Positions 52,965 through 62,911 are shown, numbered from the stretch's first letter. The stretch is 64,000 bases of DNA from Beijerinckiaceae bacterium (GCA_021324915.1 JAJPIC010000022.1:1-64000); one strand, 5' to 3'. Numbers and translations: made by a program. The notes: a model not told the origin generated them from the letters alone.

Positions 52965-54137
52965 CTATTGTGCCAGATCCGCTCCGAGGTTCGCGCCGTC
53001 GGCAAGCTTCGGCTGGCTCAGGCCATGTGGCTGGCCGAGATAGGCTGCCGAACGCATTTCAACGAGACGCGAGGCAGTGCGGGCGAATTCGAAAGCCGCG
53101 CTTTGGCCGAGATAAAGGGATTCAGGCTCGGCCTCGGCGGATGCAATGAGCTTCACTTTCTGGTCATAAAACGCATCGATCAATAGAATAAATCTTTTCG
53201 CTTCGTTGGTCTGCTCGGGCTGCAAGACCGGGATCCGGTCGATGATCACTGTGTGGAAATTCTCGGCAATGGCGAGAAAATCCTGAGGGCCCAGCGGCGC
53301 CATGCAGAGGTCGGCGAAATCGAATCGGGCGACATGCGCTTTCGCCTGCGGAATTAAAATTGTCCGGCCGAGCACTTCGAGCTCGGCGCTGCCGGCCGCC
53401 TCGAATCCGGTGAGCGCGGCAAAGGCGCGAGTCAAAGCCGCATGCGCGGCGTCGTCGGCAGGGACGTGATAGACGGGCGCGCCGGTCAATTTCTCCAGGC
53501 GAAAATCGGTGCGCGCAGCGAGCTCGAGCACATCCAATTTTTCGCGGATGAGATCGATGAAGGGCAGGAACAGCGTGCGGTTGAGCCCTTCTTTATAGAG
53601 ATCCTGCGGCTCGACATTGGAAGTCGCCACCAGCACCACGCCGGATTGAAAGAGCGCCTTGAACAACCGGCCGAGAATCATCGCATCCGCAATATCGGCG
53701 ACGAACAGCTCGTCGAGGCAGATGAGCCAGGATTCGGCGGCGATCTCTTCGGCAACCGGGCCGATCGGATCATCCCCCTTCACCTCGCCTTTCTTCAGTT
53801 TCTGCCGGAAAGCGAAGATGCGCGCGTGAACATCGGCCATGAAGGCATGAAAATGCAGCCGCTTCTTGTGCGAAACTTGGACCTCGTCGAAGAAGAGGTC
53901 CATGAGCATGGTCTTGCCGCGGCCGACCGAACCCCAGATATAGGCGCCGCGCGGCACGGATTTGTCACGCCCCCCGCCGAGCCAGCCGAGCGCCGAACTT
54001 TTGCGGAACGGCCGATAGAAGGAAAGCTCGTCGGCCAACCTTTCGAGGGCGCGCAAAACCTCCTCCTGAGCCGGATCATGTTCGATCTGGCCGCGGCGGA
54101 CCTGGTCGGAATAATGCTGGAGAAGGATGTGAGGCAC
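52965..54137 (-). CDS. zapE: Cell division ATPase ZapE (AFG1 family)
   Basis: A 390-residue AFG1/ZapE-type ATPase with Walker A WGSVGRGKTMLMDLF, Walker B ESWLICLDELFVADIADAM and the sensor block VVLVATSNVEPQDLYKEGLN; QSAAFEFARTASRLVEMRSA is the C-terminal family signature. ZapE binds FtsZ and helps constrict the ring under stress. Start is GTG at 54137. In alphaproteobacteria zapE is often next to mdh, as here. Confidence 0.93.
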   Translation of the reverse strand: MPHILLQHYSDQVRRGQIEHDPAQEEVLRALERLADELSFYRPFRKSSALGWLGGGRDKSVPRGAYIWGSVGRGKTMLMDLFFDEVQVSHKKRLHFHAFMADVHARIFAFRQKLKKGEVKGDDPIGPVAEEIAAESWLICLDELFVADIADAMILGRLFKALFQSGVVLVATSNVEPQDLYKEGLNRTLFLPFIDLIREKLDVLELAARTDFRLEKLTGAPVYHVPADDAAHAALTRAFAALTGFEAAGSAELEVLGRTILIPQAKAHVARFDFADLCMAPLGPQDFLAIAENFHTVIIDRIPVLQPEQTNEAKRFILLIDAFYDQKVKLIASAEAEPESLYLGQSAAFEFARTASRLVEMRSAAYLGQPHGLSQPKLADGANLGADLAQ

Positions 54138-54253
54138 GAGCGTCTCGAACTAGGCGCAAGTCCCTCTTGCCGCTGCCGCCCGGCGAAGACAAGGAGCGGC
54201 CAGGGCGGCCTCTCGCCGCGGCGGAAGGAGGCACCAGAAGCTTAGGCTTATGG

Positions 54254-55318
54254 TCATTTGGTGATTTGCGTCCATTCGCGTTCGATGAATTTCTGCACCG
54301 CCGCCGGATAGGCCCTGACGGCGTAGAGGGTCGCGGCGGGGTCGGCGGAAGTCGGATTGCCCTTGTCGGAGGCAAGAAGGGGCGCCGTGAGACCGTTTGC
54401 AAATCCGGTCGCGGCAGTGTTGCGCGCGGCAATGTCCGGCCGCAAGAGAAAGTTGATCAAGGCATAGGCGGCGGCAGGATGGGGCGCATTGGCCGGGATG
54501 GCCATATTGTCGAGCGCGATCACGCTGCCCTCTTTCGGCACGACATAGCCGATACCGAGGCCATTATCCGCTTCGCGGGCGCGGCTGCGTGCGAGGGCCG
54601 CATCGCCCGACCAGCCGACGGCAAGGCAGATGTCGCCATTGGCGAGGGCATTGATATAGTCGGACGAATGGAATTTCTTCACATTGCGGTGGAGCAGGCT
54701 CAAGAGATCGGCGGCGCGCCTGATGTCGATCCATCGCGCCTTCTGTGGATCGACCCTCATGTAGATGAGCGCGATGGCGAAAAGGTCTTGTGCATCGTCG
54801 AGGACCTCGATGCCGCAATCGGCGAATTTCTGCAAATTCTCCGGCTTGAAAATGATGTCCCAGGAATCGAGCGGCTGATCGCCCAGGCGGTCACGCGCCT
54901 TGTCGACGTCATAGGCAATGCCGGCCGTGAACCAGGCGTAATTGACGGCATAGCGATTGCCCGGATCGTCGATTGCGAGATCGCTCATGATCTGCTGCGA
55001 AAGATTATTGGCGTTGGGCAGCTTGCCGGGATCGAGCCTCTGCAGCAGGTTGGCTTCGATCGCGCGCCGAAGGACAGGGCCGGAAGGAAAGACGACGTCG
55101 TAAGCAGGATTGCCGAGCATCAGCCGGCTTTCGATCGCGGCATCGGAGTCGAAAGTATCGTAGGCGACCTCGATGCCCGTCTCTTTCGTGAAGTCTTCGA
55201 TGACGCGCGGATCGATATAATCGGGCCAGTTGAGAACGTTGACCCATTCGGCGGCGAGCAAGCGCGACGGCAGGGCCAGAGAGAGGATGAACAGCAGGGC
55301 GAAAGTGAAATGTTTCAT
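54254..55318 (-). CDS. Polyamine-type periplasmic binding protein (PotD/PotF-like)
   Basis: A 354-residue exported binding protein: signal peptide about 1-22 (SRLLA-AE), then WVNVLNWPDYIDPRVIEDFT and the PotD/PotF pattern GNPAYDVVFPSGPVLRRAIE, VNYAWFTAGIAYDVDKARDR and a C-terminal LINFLLRPDIAARNTAATGF. Spermidine/putrescine uptake is the usual role of the family. No permease or ATPase gene lies nearby, so it is an orphan component or belongs to a transporter elsewhere. Confidence 0.88.
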   Translation of the reverse strand: MKHFTFALLFILSLALPSRLLAAEWVNVLNWPDYIDPRVIEDFTKETGIEVAYDTFDSDAAIESRLMLGNPAYDVVFPSGPVLRRAIEANLLQRLDPGKLPNANNLSQQIMSDLAIDDPGNRYAVNYAWFTAGIAYDVDKARDRLGDQPLDSWDIIFKPENLQKFADCGIEVLDDAQDLFAIALIYMRVDPQKARWIDIRRAADLLSLLHRNVKKFHSSDYINALANGDICLAVGWSGDAALARSRAREADNGLGIGYVVPKEGSVIALDNMAIPANAPHPAAAYALINFLLRPDIAARNTAATGFANGLTAPLLASDKGNPTSADPAATLYAVRAYPAAVQKFIEREWTQITK

Positions 55319-55398
55319 ACTGGGATTCTTTGTGCCGAATGGAACGGTCTCGCGGGCTGGCGGCGCCCGTGTCAAGCCATGCGCTTGCGGAGCCTCCC

Positions 55399-55932
55399 GT
55401 GATCGATTGCCCGGGTTCTCTCCTCGTGATCGGCGGCGCGCGCTCCGGGAAAAGCCGCTATGGGCAAAGATGCGCCGAAAAATCCGGCAGAAAACCGGTG
55501 TTGATCGCAACCGCCGAGGCGGGCGATGCCGAAATGGCGGCGCGCATCGCCGCGCATAAAGCCGCACGTCCGCCATACTGGCGGGTCATCGAGGAGCCGC
55601 TCGATCTGGCCCGCACCTTGCGTAGGCAAACTAGCGAGCAGAATATCCTGTTAATCGATTGTCTCACCCTGTGGCTAAGCAATGTCCTGCATGCGGGCCG
55701 CGATCCGGAGGAGGAGACGGCTAGCCTGCTCGAGGCGATGGGAGAGATGAAGGGGCCGACGATCTTCATTTCCAATGAAGTTGGATTGGGAATCGTACCG
55801 GATAACCCGCTCGGGCGCAGCTTTCGCGACGCTCAGGGACGGCTGAACCAAAAAATTGCGGAAAGCTGCGAGTCGGTGGTCTTCGTGGCGGCCGGATTGC
55901 CGTTGAAGCTGAAGCCCAGCTCACCGGCTTAG
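55399..55932 (+). CDS. cobU: Adenosylcobinamide kinase / adenosylcobinamide-phosphate guanylyltransferase
   Basis: Phosphorylates adenosylcobinamide and transfers GMP to it in late cobalamin synthesis. The 177-residue protein has the P-loop GGARSGKS at residues 12-19, [20 protein letters not shown] with the GMP-linked His, and [20 protein letters not shown], all family hallmarks. GTG 55399 has GGAG six bases upstream and is preferred over a longer frame starting inside the adjacent gene's leader. No other cobalamin genes are in the window. It is divergent from the PotF-like gene. Confidence 0.92.
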   Translation: MIDCPGSLLVIGGARSGKSRYGQRCAEKSGRKPVLIATAEAGDAEMAARIAAHKAARPPYWRVIEEPLDLARTLRRQTSEQNILLIDCLTLWLSNVLHAGRDPEEETASLLEAMGEMKGPTIFISNEVGLGIVPDNPLGRSFRDAQGRLNQKIAESCESVVFVAAGLPLKLKPSSPA

Positions 55933-55954
55933 CTCTCGAGCCCCGCCTTACCCA

Positions 55955-55981
55955 TTGCGCCTTAGACGGTTCATCTATAAT
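55955..55981 (+). promoter_or_regulatory. Candidate cysD promoter
   Basis: TTGCGC (55955-55960) and TATAAT (55976-55981), spacer 15 bases. The -10 is ideal, the spacer short; it lies 44 bases upstream of the cysD start, after cobU. Confidence 0.45.
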
Positions 55982-56004
55982 AGGCGTTATAAATGTAAAA
56001 TCCT

Positions 56005-56031
56005 TATTCACCCGGAAAATTTGTGTGAATA
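56005..56031 (+). promoter_or_regulatory. Hairpin covering the cysD start codon
   Basis: TATTCAC (56005-56011) can pair with GTGAATA (56025-56031), 13-base loop. The right arm contains the GTG start, so this stem would hide it and affect translation. Seven A/U-rich pairs make it weak. Confidence 0.35.
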
Positions 56032-56933
56032 GCAACCTCTCAGCCCATCTGCGCCAGCTCGAAGCCGAAGCCATTTTCATCATGCGCGAGGTGGTGGCGG
56101 AATTCGAGCGTCCCGTCCTGCTCTATTCGATCGGCAAGGATTCGGGTGTGATGCTGCACATCGCGCAGAAGGCCTTTTATCCCGGCAAGCTCCCTTTTCC
56201 TCTGCTCCATGTAGATACGACATGGAAATTCAAGGACATGATCGCGTTCCGCGACGCAACCGCCAAACGGATCGGGGTGGAACTCATCGTCCATGTCAAC
56301 GAAGACGGATTGAAGCGCGGCATCTCGCCCATCGCCTCGGGTTCGGCGCTCCATACGCAAGTGATGAAGACGGAGGCGCTGCGCCAAGCGCTCGACAAAT
56401 ATAAGTTCGATGCAGCCTTCGGCGGCGCCCGCCGCGACGAGGAAAAGAGCCGCGCCAAAGAGCGGATCTTCTCGCACCGTTCCGCCGCGCATGCGTGGGA
56501 TCCGCGCAATCAGCGCCCGGAACTCTGGCGTCTTTTCAATACCCGGATCAAGCCGGGCGAATCGATGCGCGTCTTCCCACTGTCGAATTGGACCGAGCGC
56601 GACGTCTGGGAATATACGGCCGCGGAAGACATTCCCGTCGTACCGCTTTATTTCGCCAAGGAGCGGCCCGTTGTCGAGCGGGACGGAACGCTGATCATGG
56701 TCGACGACGATCGCCTGCCGCTGCGGCCCGGCGAGAAACCGCGGCTCGAACGCGTGCGCTTTCGCACGCTCGGCTGCTATCCGCTCTCCGGTGCGATCCG
56801 GTCGCAAGCCGAGACCCTCGACGATATTCTTGCCGAAATGCGCAGCACCAAGACTTCCGAACGCCAGGGCCGCCTGATCGACCACGACGAGGCGGGCTCG
56901 ATGGAAAAGAAGAAGCGCGAGGGCTATTTCTGA
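56025..56933 (+). CDS. cysD: Sulfate adenylyltransferase subunit 2
   Basis: Makes adenosine 5'-phosphosulfate from sulfate and ATP together with CysN. The 302-residue protein of the ATP pyrophosphatase type shows [20 protein letters not shown] (PP-loop), [38 protein letters not shown] and the CysD-specific [19 protein letters not shown] and [15 protein letters not shown]. Start is GTG at 56025, where the family begins. The stop TGA overlaps the cysNC ATG by one base. Confidence 0.95.
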   Translation: MNSNLSAHLRQLEAEAIFIMREVVAEFERPVLLYSIGKDSGVMLHIAQKAFYPGKLPFPLLHVDTTWKFKDMIAFRDATAKRIGVELIVHVNEDGLKRGISPIASGSALHTQVMKTEALRQALDKYKFDAAFGGARRDEEKSRAKERIFSHRSAAHAWDPRNQRPELWRLFNTRIKPGESMRVFPLSNWTERDVWEYTAAEDIPVVPLYFAKERPVVERDGTLIMVDDDRLPLRPGEKPRLERVRFRTLGCYPLSGAIRSQAETLDDILAEMRSTKTSERQGRLIDHDEAGSMEKKKREGYF

Positions 56934-58861
56934 TGAACAAGGCCGTCGAGATCAGGAAATTGGAAGAAACCGCGACGCTTGCCGGCGGCCCGGCGCTGCC
57001 GACCCTGCGATTCCTGACCTGCGGCTCGGTCGACGACGGCAAGTCCACGCTCATCGGCCGCCTGCTCTACGAGCAGGATCTCATCCACGACGATCAGCTT
57101 GCGGCGCTCGAGAGAGATTCGAAACGGCACGGCACAGTGGGTGCCGAGATCGATTTCGCTCTTCTCGTCGATGGACTCGAGGCCGAGCGCGAGCAAGGCA
57201 TCACAATCGACGTCGCCTATCGCGCCTTCTCGACCGCGCGGCGCTCCTTCATTGTCGCCGATACGCCCGGCCACGAACAATATACGCGCAATATGGCAAC
57301 CGGCGCGTCGAATTGCGACCTCGCCGTCCTGCTCGTCGACAGCCGCAAGGGCCTGCTGGCGCAAACGCATCGGCATGCGATCATCGTTTCGCTGCTCGGC
57401 ATCAAGCATGTGGTGCTCGCGATCAACAAGATCGATCTCGTCGATTACGACCAGGCGGTGTTCGAGCGGATCGTTGGCGCGTTTCAGGCCTTTGCGGCGC
57501 CGCTCGGATTTTCAAGCCTTGCCGCCATCCCGGTCTCGGCGCGTTTCGGCGACAATATCTGCCGCAAAAGCGGGAACATGGGCTGGTACGACGGCCCGCC
57601 GCTGCTTGCCTATCTCGAAGAAATCAGCGTCGAAGAAAACCGCGCCGCTCTGCCTTTCCGCATGCCGGTGCAATGGGTAAACCGCCCGCATCTCGACTTC
57701 CGCGGATTTGCCGGGACGATCGCTTCGGGGCGAATCGGGCGCGGCCAAGACGTGGTGGTTGCCGTTTCGGGCAAATCAACCCGCGTCGAGCGTATCGTGA
57801 CCGCCGACGGCGATCTGGACATGGCTTCTGCCGGCGACGCGGTGACGCTCACTTTGTCGGACGAGATCGACATCGCGCGCGGCGACGTGCTCGCAACAGC
57901 CGATGCCCGCCCCGAGGTTGCCGATCAGTTCGCCGCCAATCTCATCTGGATGGGCGACGACGAGCTCCTGCCCGGCCGGTCCTATCTCATGAAGGTCGGA
58001 ACCCGCACCATCCCGGTCACGGTCAGCGCGGTCAAACACCGGCTCGACGTTACGACGCTGGCAGAACATCCGGCCAAGACGCTGCGGCTCAACGAAGTCG
58101 GCCTGTGCATGCTGACGACGCCCGCTCCAATCGCCTTCGATCCCTATGCCGAAAACCGGGTGACCGGCGCTTTCATCCTCATCGACCGCTATACCAATGC
58201 GACAGCCGCCGCCGGGCTCATAGCCTATGGCGTGCATCAAGCGACCAATGTTCACGCGCAGAACCTCGCGGTTACAAAGGCGGCGCGGGCGCGGCTCAAG
58301 CATCAGCGTCCCGCCGTGCTTTGGTTCACCGGGCTTTCGGGCGCCGGCAAATCGACCATCGCCAATCTCGTCGATCAGCAGCTCAACGCGCGAGGGGTCC
58401 ACACGATTTTGCTCGACGGCGACAATATCCGCACCGGACTCAACAAGGACCTCGATTTCTCGCCGGCCGATCGCGTCGAGAACATCCGCCGCATCGGCGA
58501 GGTGGCGAAGCTGATGACCGATGCGGGGCTCATCGTGCTCTGCGCCTTCATCTCGCCCTTCACCGCGGAGCGGCAGATGGTGCGCGACATTCTGGACGAA
58601 GGCGAATTCATCGAGATCTTCGTCAACACGCCGCTCGAGCAATGTATCGCGCGCGACCCCAAGGGCCTCTACAAGAAGGCGCTCGCCGGCGAAATCAAGA
58701 ATTTCACCGGCATCGATCAGGCCTACGAGGCGCCCGAATCCCCCGAGCTCGTCGTCGGACATGACGGGGCAAGCCCGCACCAGTCTTCCGCGCGTGTGAT
58801 CGCCTATCTCGTCGAGCAGCGCTTCATCGAGCGTTTCGACACCGGCGATTGGTCGATCTGA
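56933..58861 (+). CDS. cysNC: Bifunctional sulfate adenylyltransferase subunit 1 / adenylyl-sulfate kinase
   Basis: A 642-residue fusion. Residues 1-450 are CysN, the regulatory GTPase of ATP sulfurylase ([18 protein letters not shown] at 31-48, [17 protein letters not shown] and the EF-Tu-like barrels). Residues 455-640 are CysC, APS kinase ([57 protein letters not shown]). It gives PAPS for assimilation or sulfation. The fusion is common in proteobacteria; nothing is missing. No cysH or cysG lies next to it. Confidence 0.95.
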   Translation: MNKAVEIRKLEETATLAGGPALPTLRFLTCGSVDDGKSTLIGRLLYEQDLIHDDQLAALERDSKRHGTVGAEIDFALLVDGLEAEREQGITIDVAYRAFSTARRSFIVADTPGHEQYTRNMATGASNCDLAVLLVDSRKGLLAQTHRHAIIVSLLGIKHVVLAINKIDLVDYDQAVFERIVGAFQAFAAPLGFSSLAAIPVSARFGDNICRKSGNMGWYDGPPLLAYLEEISVEENRAALPFRMPVQWVNRPHLDFRGFAGTIASGRIGRGQDVVVAVSGKSTRVERIVTADGDLDMASAGDAVTLTLSDEIDIARGDVLATADARPEVADQFAANLIWMGDDELLPGRSYLMKVGTRTIPVTVSAVKHRLDVTTLAEHPAKTLRLNEVGLCMLTTPAPIAFDPYAENRVTGAFILIDRYTNATAAAGLIAYGVHQATNVHAQNLAVTKAARARLKHQRPAVLWFTGLSGAGKSTIANLVDQQLNARGVHTILLDGDNIRTGLNKDLDFSPADRVENIRRIGEVAKLMTDAGLIVLCAFISPFTAERQMVRDILDEGEFIEIFVNTPLEQCIARDPKGLYKKALAGEIKNFTGIDQAYEAPESPELVVGHDGASPHQSSARVIAYLVEQRFIERFDTGDWSI

Positions 58862-59255
58862 ATGCCGGCGTCTGCGCACGAGCCGATGCGCGTGGCGCTT
58901 TTCCACCACTTTCCTCGGGAGAGCGACTTATCGCTCGCCGCCCGAGAATTGCGAGCCGCGCGGCTCTTGCGATCACGCGTTCGGGATGGCGAAGTTCACA
59001 ACGTCTATGACATTAGCCTGTCGCTGTGCTGTTGCAGAATCACCTCACGATGTGATTCTGTTTGGTGGTGAGTCGCGAGGTCGCTTGTCGGCGCGATGCG
59101 TCGGCAAATTCGGCAATGCCTTTGGAGGGCGCATTGCCATGCCAGTCATTCCCGCCGGTCGGTGACCGCTTTCGGTCGGTCCAAGTCTGCGCCGTTCCCG
59201 CCGCGTCTAGTTTCCCCGCGATCTTGGTTAGACATCATCCTCTCAGGGCATCGGC
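58862..59255. other. Gap between cysNC and ybjN gene, with palindromes
   Basis: 394 bases with no gene I trust. A 69-codon frame starting right after the cysNC stop has poor composition. The stretch holds a 14-bp palindrome GAGCCGCGCGGCTC near 58950, a 9-bp-armed palindrome at 59035-59060, and the promoter of the ybjN-proC operon close to 59220. Confidence 0.5.
59035..59060. repeat. CAGAATCAC/GTGATTCTG inverted repeat
   Basis: Perfect 9-bp arms (CAGAATCAC, GTGATTCTG) around eight bases. Each arm holds a GANTC site (GAATC, GATTC), the CcrM methylation sequence. It lies in the gap after cysNC, 195 bases upstream of the ybjN-type gene. Confidence 0.5.
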
Positions 59256-59753
59256 ATGCTTTCGGAATTAGAGCTTATCCAGACGGAAAATCCGGTAGAT
59301 CAGATCGAAAGAATAGCTTCCCAGAACCAATGGTCGTTCGACCGCGACGAAGAGGACGAAATTTCGATTGCCGTAACCGGCACCTTCACCGACTACAACA
59401 TCGCCTTCACCTGGCTCTCCGATATCGAAGCCTTGCATGTGGCTTGCGCCTTCGACCTGAAAGTGCCGCCGGCACGCCGGGCCGAATGCATCGCCCTGAT
59501 CGCGCTCATCAATGAGCAGCTCTGGATCGGCCATTTCGACATCTGGCCGCAGGACGGCGTGATCATGTTCCGCCATTCCATGCTGCTCGCCGGCGGGGCG
59601 GCGCTGAACCCGCGCCAATGCGAGGCCGCATTGACGCATGCAGTCGCCGCCTGCGAGCGCTATTATCAGGCCTTTCAATTCGTAGTGTGGGCCGGCAAGG
59701 GCTGCCGCGAGGCGCTGGAATCGGCCATATTGGAGACGAAAGGCGAAGCCTGA
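59256..59753 (+). CDS. YbjN-domain protein
   Basis: A 165-residue YbjN-family protein: MLSELELIQTENPVDQIERI at the start, YNIAFTWLSDIEALHVACAF and DLKVPPARRAECIALIALIN, the pattern of type III secretion chaperone-like folds in which YbjN is grouped. Alphaproteobacterial members are always next to proC, as here, with the stop abutting the proC ATG. The role is unknown; envelope or stress functions have been suggested for enterobacterial YbjN. Confidence 0.85.
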   Translation: MLSELELIQTENPVDQIERIASQNQWSFDRDEEDEISIAVTGTFTDYNIAFTWLSDIEALHVACAFDLKVPPARRAECIALIALINEQLWIGHFDIWPQDGVIMFRHSMLLAGGAALNPRQCEAALTHAVAACERYYQAFQFVVWAGKGCREALESAILETKGEA

Positions 59754-60563
59754 ATGAGGATCGGCGGGGAATCCGCCTCGCTCTTGCTCGTCGGCGCCGG
59801 CAAGATGGGCGGCGCTTTGCTGCAAGCCTGGCTCGATCGCGGCTTGGATCCTGCGCGCATCAACGTGCTCGAGCCGGAGCCGTCGGATGAGCTCCGGGCG
59901 ATCGCGGCGCGCGGCGTGGCGCTTGCGCGGCCGGCGAGGCCGCCGGCGACCCTTGTCCTCGCTGTCAAGCCGCAGCTCCTCGAGGCGGTTGCGCCGATCC
60001 TGACGCCGCTCACGGATGGATCGACGCTCGTCATTTCGATCCTTGCGGGCAAGACGCTCGCAAGCCTGGCGCGGCATTTCCCCGGGCCGATCGTGCGCGC
60101 AATGCCCAACTTGCCGGCCGCCGTCGGCCAGGGCATCACCGCCGCGGTCACCAATGCGAAGGTCAGCCCGGGCGAGAGGCGAAGGGCCGATGCGCTCCTC
60201 TCCGCGATCGGCCGCGTCGAATGGCTATCCGACGAGAGCCTCGTCGATGCCGTGACCGCCGTTTCGGGCTCGGGACCGGCTTATGTCTTCTATCTCGCCG
60301 AATGTCTCGCCAAGGCCGGACAATCGGCCGGGCTTCCGCCGGATCTTGCCGCCCGCCTTGCCCGCGCGACGGTCGAAGGCGCCGGCGCCCTCCTCACCCA
60401 CCGTTCCGAAATCACACCCGCCGAACTGCGCCAAGCCGTGACCTCCCCTGGAGGCACGACGGCCGCGGCGCTGGCCGTGCTCGACGGAAAGGATGGCCTC
60501 GAAAAGCTCATCGCCGACGCGGTCGCCGCGGCCAAATTGCGGGCGCAGGAGCTTTCGAGCTAA
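59754..60563 (+). CDS. proC: Pyrroline-5-carboxylate reductase
   Basis: Last step of proline synthesis: reduces pyrroline-5-carboxylate with NAD(P)H. The 269-residue protein has the nucleotide loop SLLLVGAGKMGGALLQAWLD, AVKPQLLEAVAPIL, VRAMPNLPAAVGQGITA and the C-terminal signature VTSPGGTTAAALAVLDGKDG. ATG 59754 follows the ybjN stop with no gap. Full length. Confidence 0.96.
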   Translation: MRIGGESASLLLVGAGKMGGALLQAWLDRGLDPARINVLEPEPSDELRAIAARGVALARPARPPATLVLAVKPQLLEAVAPILTPLTDGSTLVISILAGKTLASLARHFPGPIVRAMPNLPAAVGQGITAAVTNAKVSPGERRRADALLSAIGRVEWLSDESLVDAVTAVSGSGPAYVFYLAECLAKAGQSAGLPPDLAARLARATVEGAGALLTHRSEITPAELRQAVTSPGGTTAAALAVLDGKDGLEKLIADAVAAAKLRAQELSS

Positions 60564-60642
60564 GCCGGAGCGGCGTAAACTTGACTGCTCGCCGCGGCAC
60601 TCTAGCTTTGATGAATCCAAAGACTTCCAAGGGAGGCGAGTC

Positions 60643-61335
60643 GTGCCGAACGAGCCGGGCCTCGAAACTGCGCTGCCGCCGCGCGACCCCAAAAGTGCCA
60701 TCGTCGATGCGCTGCTCGAGCTTGCGGGCGAGCGCCACTGGGAAGACATCACGCTGAGCGATGTCGCCGCGCGCGCGAATGTCTCGCTCGCGACCTTTCG
60801 CGAATTCTTCCCCTCGAAAGGCGCGGTGCTCGCGGCTTTCCTGCGCAGGATCGATAAGATCGTCTTGGAAGACAGCAAAGGCGCCGCGGACGATCTCGCA
60901 CCGAAGGAAAGGCTGATCAACGTCCTCCAGCGCCGGCTCGAAGCGCTGGCGCCCTATAAGGTCGGACTCGAAGGGATCAGCGAATGGGCCTCGCGCGATC
61001 CATTCGCCGCAGCCTCGCTCAACCGCGAGATGATCAATTCCATGCGCTTTATGCTGGAGGCGGCCGGCATCGACTCCGAGGGTCCCGTCGGGGCGCTGAA
61101 GCTGCAGGGGCTCGTGCTCGTCTGGGGACGCGCCATGCGCGCCTGGTTCTCCGACGATGATCCCGATCTTGCCGCGACCCTCGCCGTGCTCGACCGCGAA
61201 TTGACCCGCGGTGGCCGCTTCGTGGCGCGCGCCGAAGACCTGAACCGCCTGACTTCGCCGCTTTTCTCGATTGCGCGCGCTTTTTTCGAGCGCCGGAACG
61301 CAAGCCGCGGCGAAGGCCCCCAGCCGGACGCCTGA
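60643..61335 (+). CDS. TetR-family regulator (COQ9-like ligand domain)
   Basis: A 230-residue TetR-type protein: helix-turn-helix at about 20-65 (LLELAGERHWEDITLSDVAA and RANVSLATFREFFPSKGAVL) and a helical C-terminal domain (EGISEWASRDPFAAASLNRE, LVWGRAMRAWFSDDDPDLAA) of the type that is related to COQ9. Start GTG 60643 has GGGAGG eight bases upstream. The target genes are unknown. Its end is separated from the convergent kinase gene by the repeat array. Confidence 0.82.
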   Translation: MPNEPGLETALPPRDPKSAIVDALLELAGERHWEDITLSDVAARANVSLATFREFFPSKGAVLAAFLRRIDKIVLEDSKGAADDLAPKERLINVLQRRLEALAPYKVGLEGISEWASRDPFAAASLNREMINSMRFMLEAAGIDSEGPVGALKLQGLVLVWGRAMRAWFSDDDPDLAATLAVLDRELTRGGRFVARAEDLNRLTSPLFSIARAFFERRNASRGEGPQPDA

Positions 61336-61352
61336 GGCGCGAAACCATATCG

Positions 61353-61530
61353 AGTTTTCCGGATCATGCGTTTTTGAGCATGATCTTGCCGGAAAACCGC
61401 CCTGCACTTTTCCGGATCATGCGTTTTTGAGCATGATCTTGCCGGAAAACCGCCCTGCACTTTTCCGGATCATGTGTCTTTGAGCATGATCTTGTCGGAA
61501 AACCGCCCTGCACTTTTCCGGATCATGCTC
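61353..61530. repeat. Tandem array of the hairpin-forming repeat, 53-bp period
   Basis: Three units begin at 61376, 61429 and 61482, exactly 53 bp apart, with a left half-unit from about 61353. Each unit has arms GAGCATGATC and CGGAAAA / TTTTCCG, with loops reading CCGCCCTGCAC. The last unit ends in GATCATGCTC overlapping the kinase stop. The same family occurs at 32175-32277, with a different loop. It lies between convergent genes. Confidence 0.88.
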
Positions 61531-62911
61531 AGACCGGCACGCGCACGCTCGCGCGCAGCCCGCCGAGCGGGGAATCGCCGAGGCTGATGTCGCCGCCGTG
61601 CGAGCGGGCAATATCGAGCGCGATCGCAAGCCCCAGTCCCGTGCCGCCGGTATCCTGATTGCGTGCCTGATCCAGCCGGAAAAAGGGGCGGAACACGTCT
61701 TCGCGCCGGTCGGCGGGAATGCCCGGTCCGTCGTCATCCACATGGATCGTGAGGAAACGCTGGTCGCGCTGCCCCTCGATCCCGATGTGCTCGGCATGAG
61801 CGAGCGCATTGGCGACGAGATTGGCGAGGCAGCGCTTGAAAGCCGCCGGCCGCACCATGACGAAAGGATCGCCCGAATAGGCGATTTTCACGTCGGCGCC
61901 TTGGCGTTCGGCCTCGTTGCGCAACCCGTCGAGGAATTGGCGCATATCGATGCGCGCCGCCGCCTCGCCCGAATCGCCGCGTGCGAAGGCGAGATAAGCT
62001 TCGAGCATGCGCTGCATCTCCTCGACGTCCTTTTGCATCTCGGCCGTTTCCGGCTCGTCGCTGATCAGGGCCAAGGATAATTTGAAGCGGGTCAGGATCG
62101 TGCGCAGATCGTGGCTGACGCCGGTCAGCATGGCGGTGCGTTGCTCGATGGCGCGCTCGATGCGCCGTTTCATCTCGATGAAGGCATAACCGGCGCGCCG
62201 CACTTCGCGCGCGCCGCGCGGCTTGAATTCTGCTTCCCGTCCCATGCCGAAGGCCTCGGCCGCCGCCACGAGCCGCAGGATGGGCCTGATCTGATTGCGC
62301 AGGAAGGCAAGCGCAACGATGATCAAAACCGAAGACGTGCCGAGCATCCAAAGCAGGAAAATGTAGGAATTCGACGCATAGGCGGCGCTGCGATAGGCAA
62401 CGACGCGCAGGATCGAATGATCGAGCAGGATCCGGATTTCGATCAGATTGGAGCGCCCGACGGTATCGAGCCAAAAGGGGCGACCTATCTGGCGGCGGAT
62501 CTCGTTCGAAAGCGCAATGTCGACGATCGAGAAGAAGGGCTTCGGCAGAGGCGGCGGCAGCGGACCTTTGGGCAGAAATTCGATGTCGATGTTCATCCGC
62601 TCCTGCGCGATACGCGTCAGCGTATCGTCGTTCTTGTCCTGCGGATAGGAATTATAGACGTCGATGATCGCTGCGATGTCCTGGACGAGAGCGGTCGAGA
62701 GCTGATGAGTGACGAGCTGCCAATGGCGCTCCATGAAGACATAAGTGATGACCACCTGCAGGATGACCATCGGCAGGATGACGATCAGCAACGAGCGGGC
62801 GTAAAGCCCCTTCGGCAGCAGCGCGGCCATCCTGCGGGTGAGCCCGCGCCAAAGGGCGTGCGGCTTGGCGAGATAATCCGGGAGCTGCCGGCTCGTGAGA
62901 AGGTTTGCCAT
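61529..62911 (-). CDS. EnvZ-type sensor histidine kinase
   Basis: A 460-residue membrane kinase: membrane segments near 40-60 (SLLIVILPMVILQVVITYVF) and 183-205, a periplasmic sensor about 61-180, a HAMP domain, an H-box with His267 in GVSHDLRTILTRF, and the N/G boxes NLVANALAHA, DDDGPGIP and GGTGLGLAIA. The EnvZ-type motif SHDLRTPLTR has Ile in place of Pro, as often in alphaproteobacteria. It is the partner of the adjacent response regulator (one-base overlap). Its signal is unknown. Confidence 0.93.
   Translation of the reverse strand: MANLLTSRQLPDYLAKPHALWRGLTRRMAALLPKGLYARSLLIVILPMVILQVVITYVFMERHWQLVTHQLSTALVQDIAAIIDVYNSYPQDKNDDTLTRIAQERMNIDIEFLPKGPLPPPLPKPFFSIVDIALSNEIRRQIGRPFWLDTVGRSNLIEIRILLDHSILRVVAYRSAAYASNSYIFLLWMLGTSSVLIIVALAFLRNQIRPILRLVAAAEAFGMGREAEFKPRGAREVRRAGYAFIEMKRRIERAIEQRTAMLTGVSHDLRTILTRFKLSLALISDEPETAEMQKDVEEMQRMLEAYLAFARGDSGEAAARIDMRQFLDGLRNEAERQGADVKIAYSGDPFVMVRPAAFKRCLANLVANALAHAEHIGIEGQRDQRFLTIHVDDDGPGIPADRREDVFRPFFRLDQARNQDTGGTGLGLAIALDIARSHGGDISLGDSPLGGLRASVRVPV

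Noticed and set aside
58862-59071. 69-codon frame directly after the cysNC stop
   Set aside because: It starts with no ribosome site, has Cys-rich and Arg-rich runs, and spans the 59035 palindrome; composition is unlike the surrounding genes.
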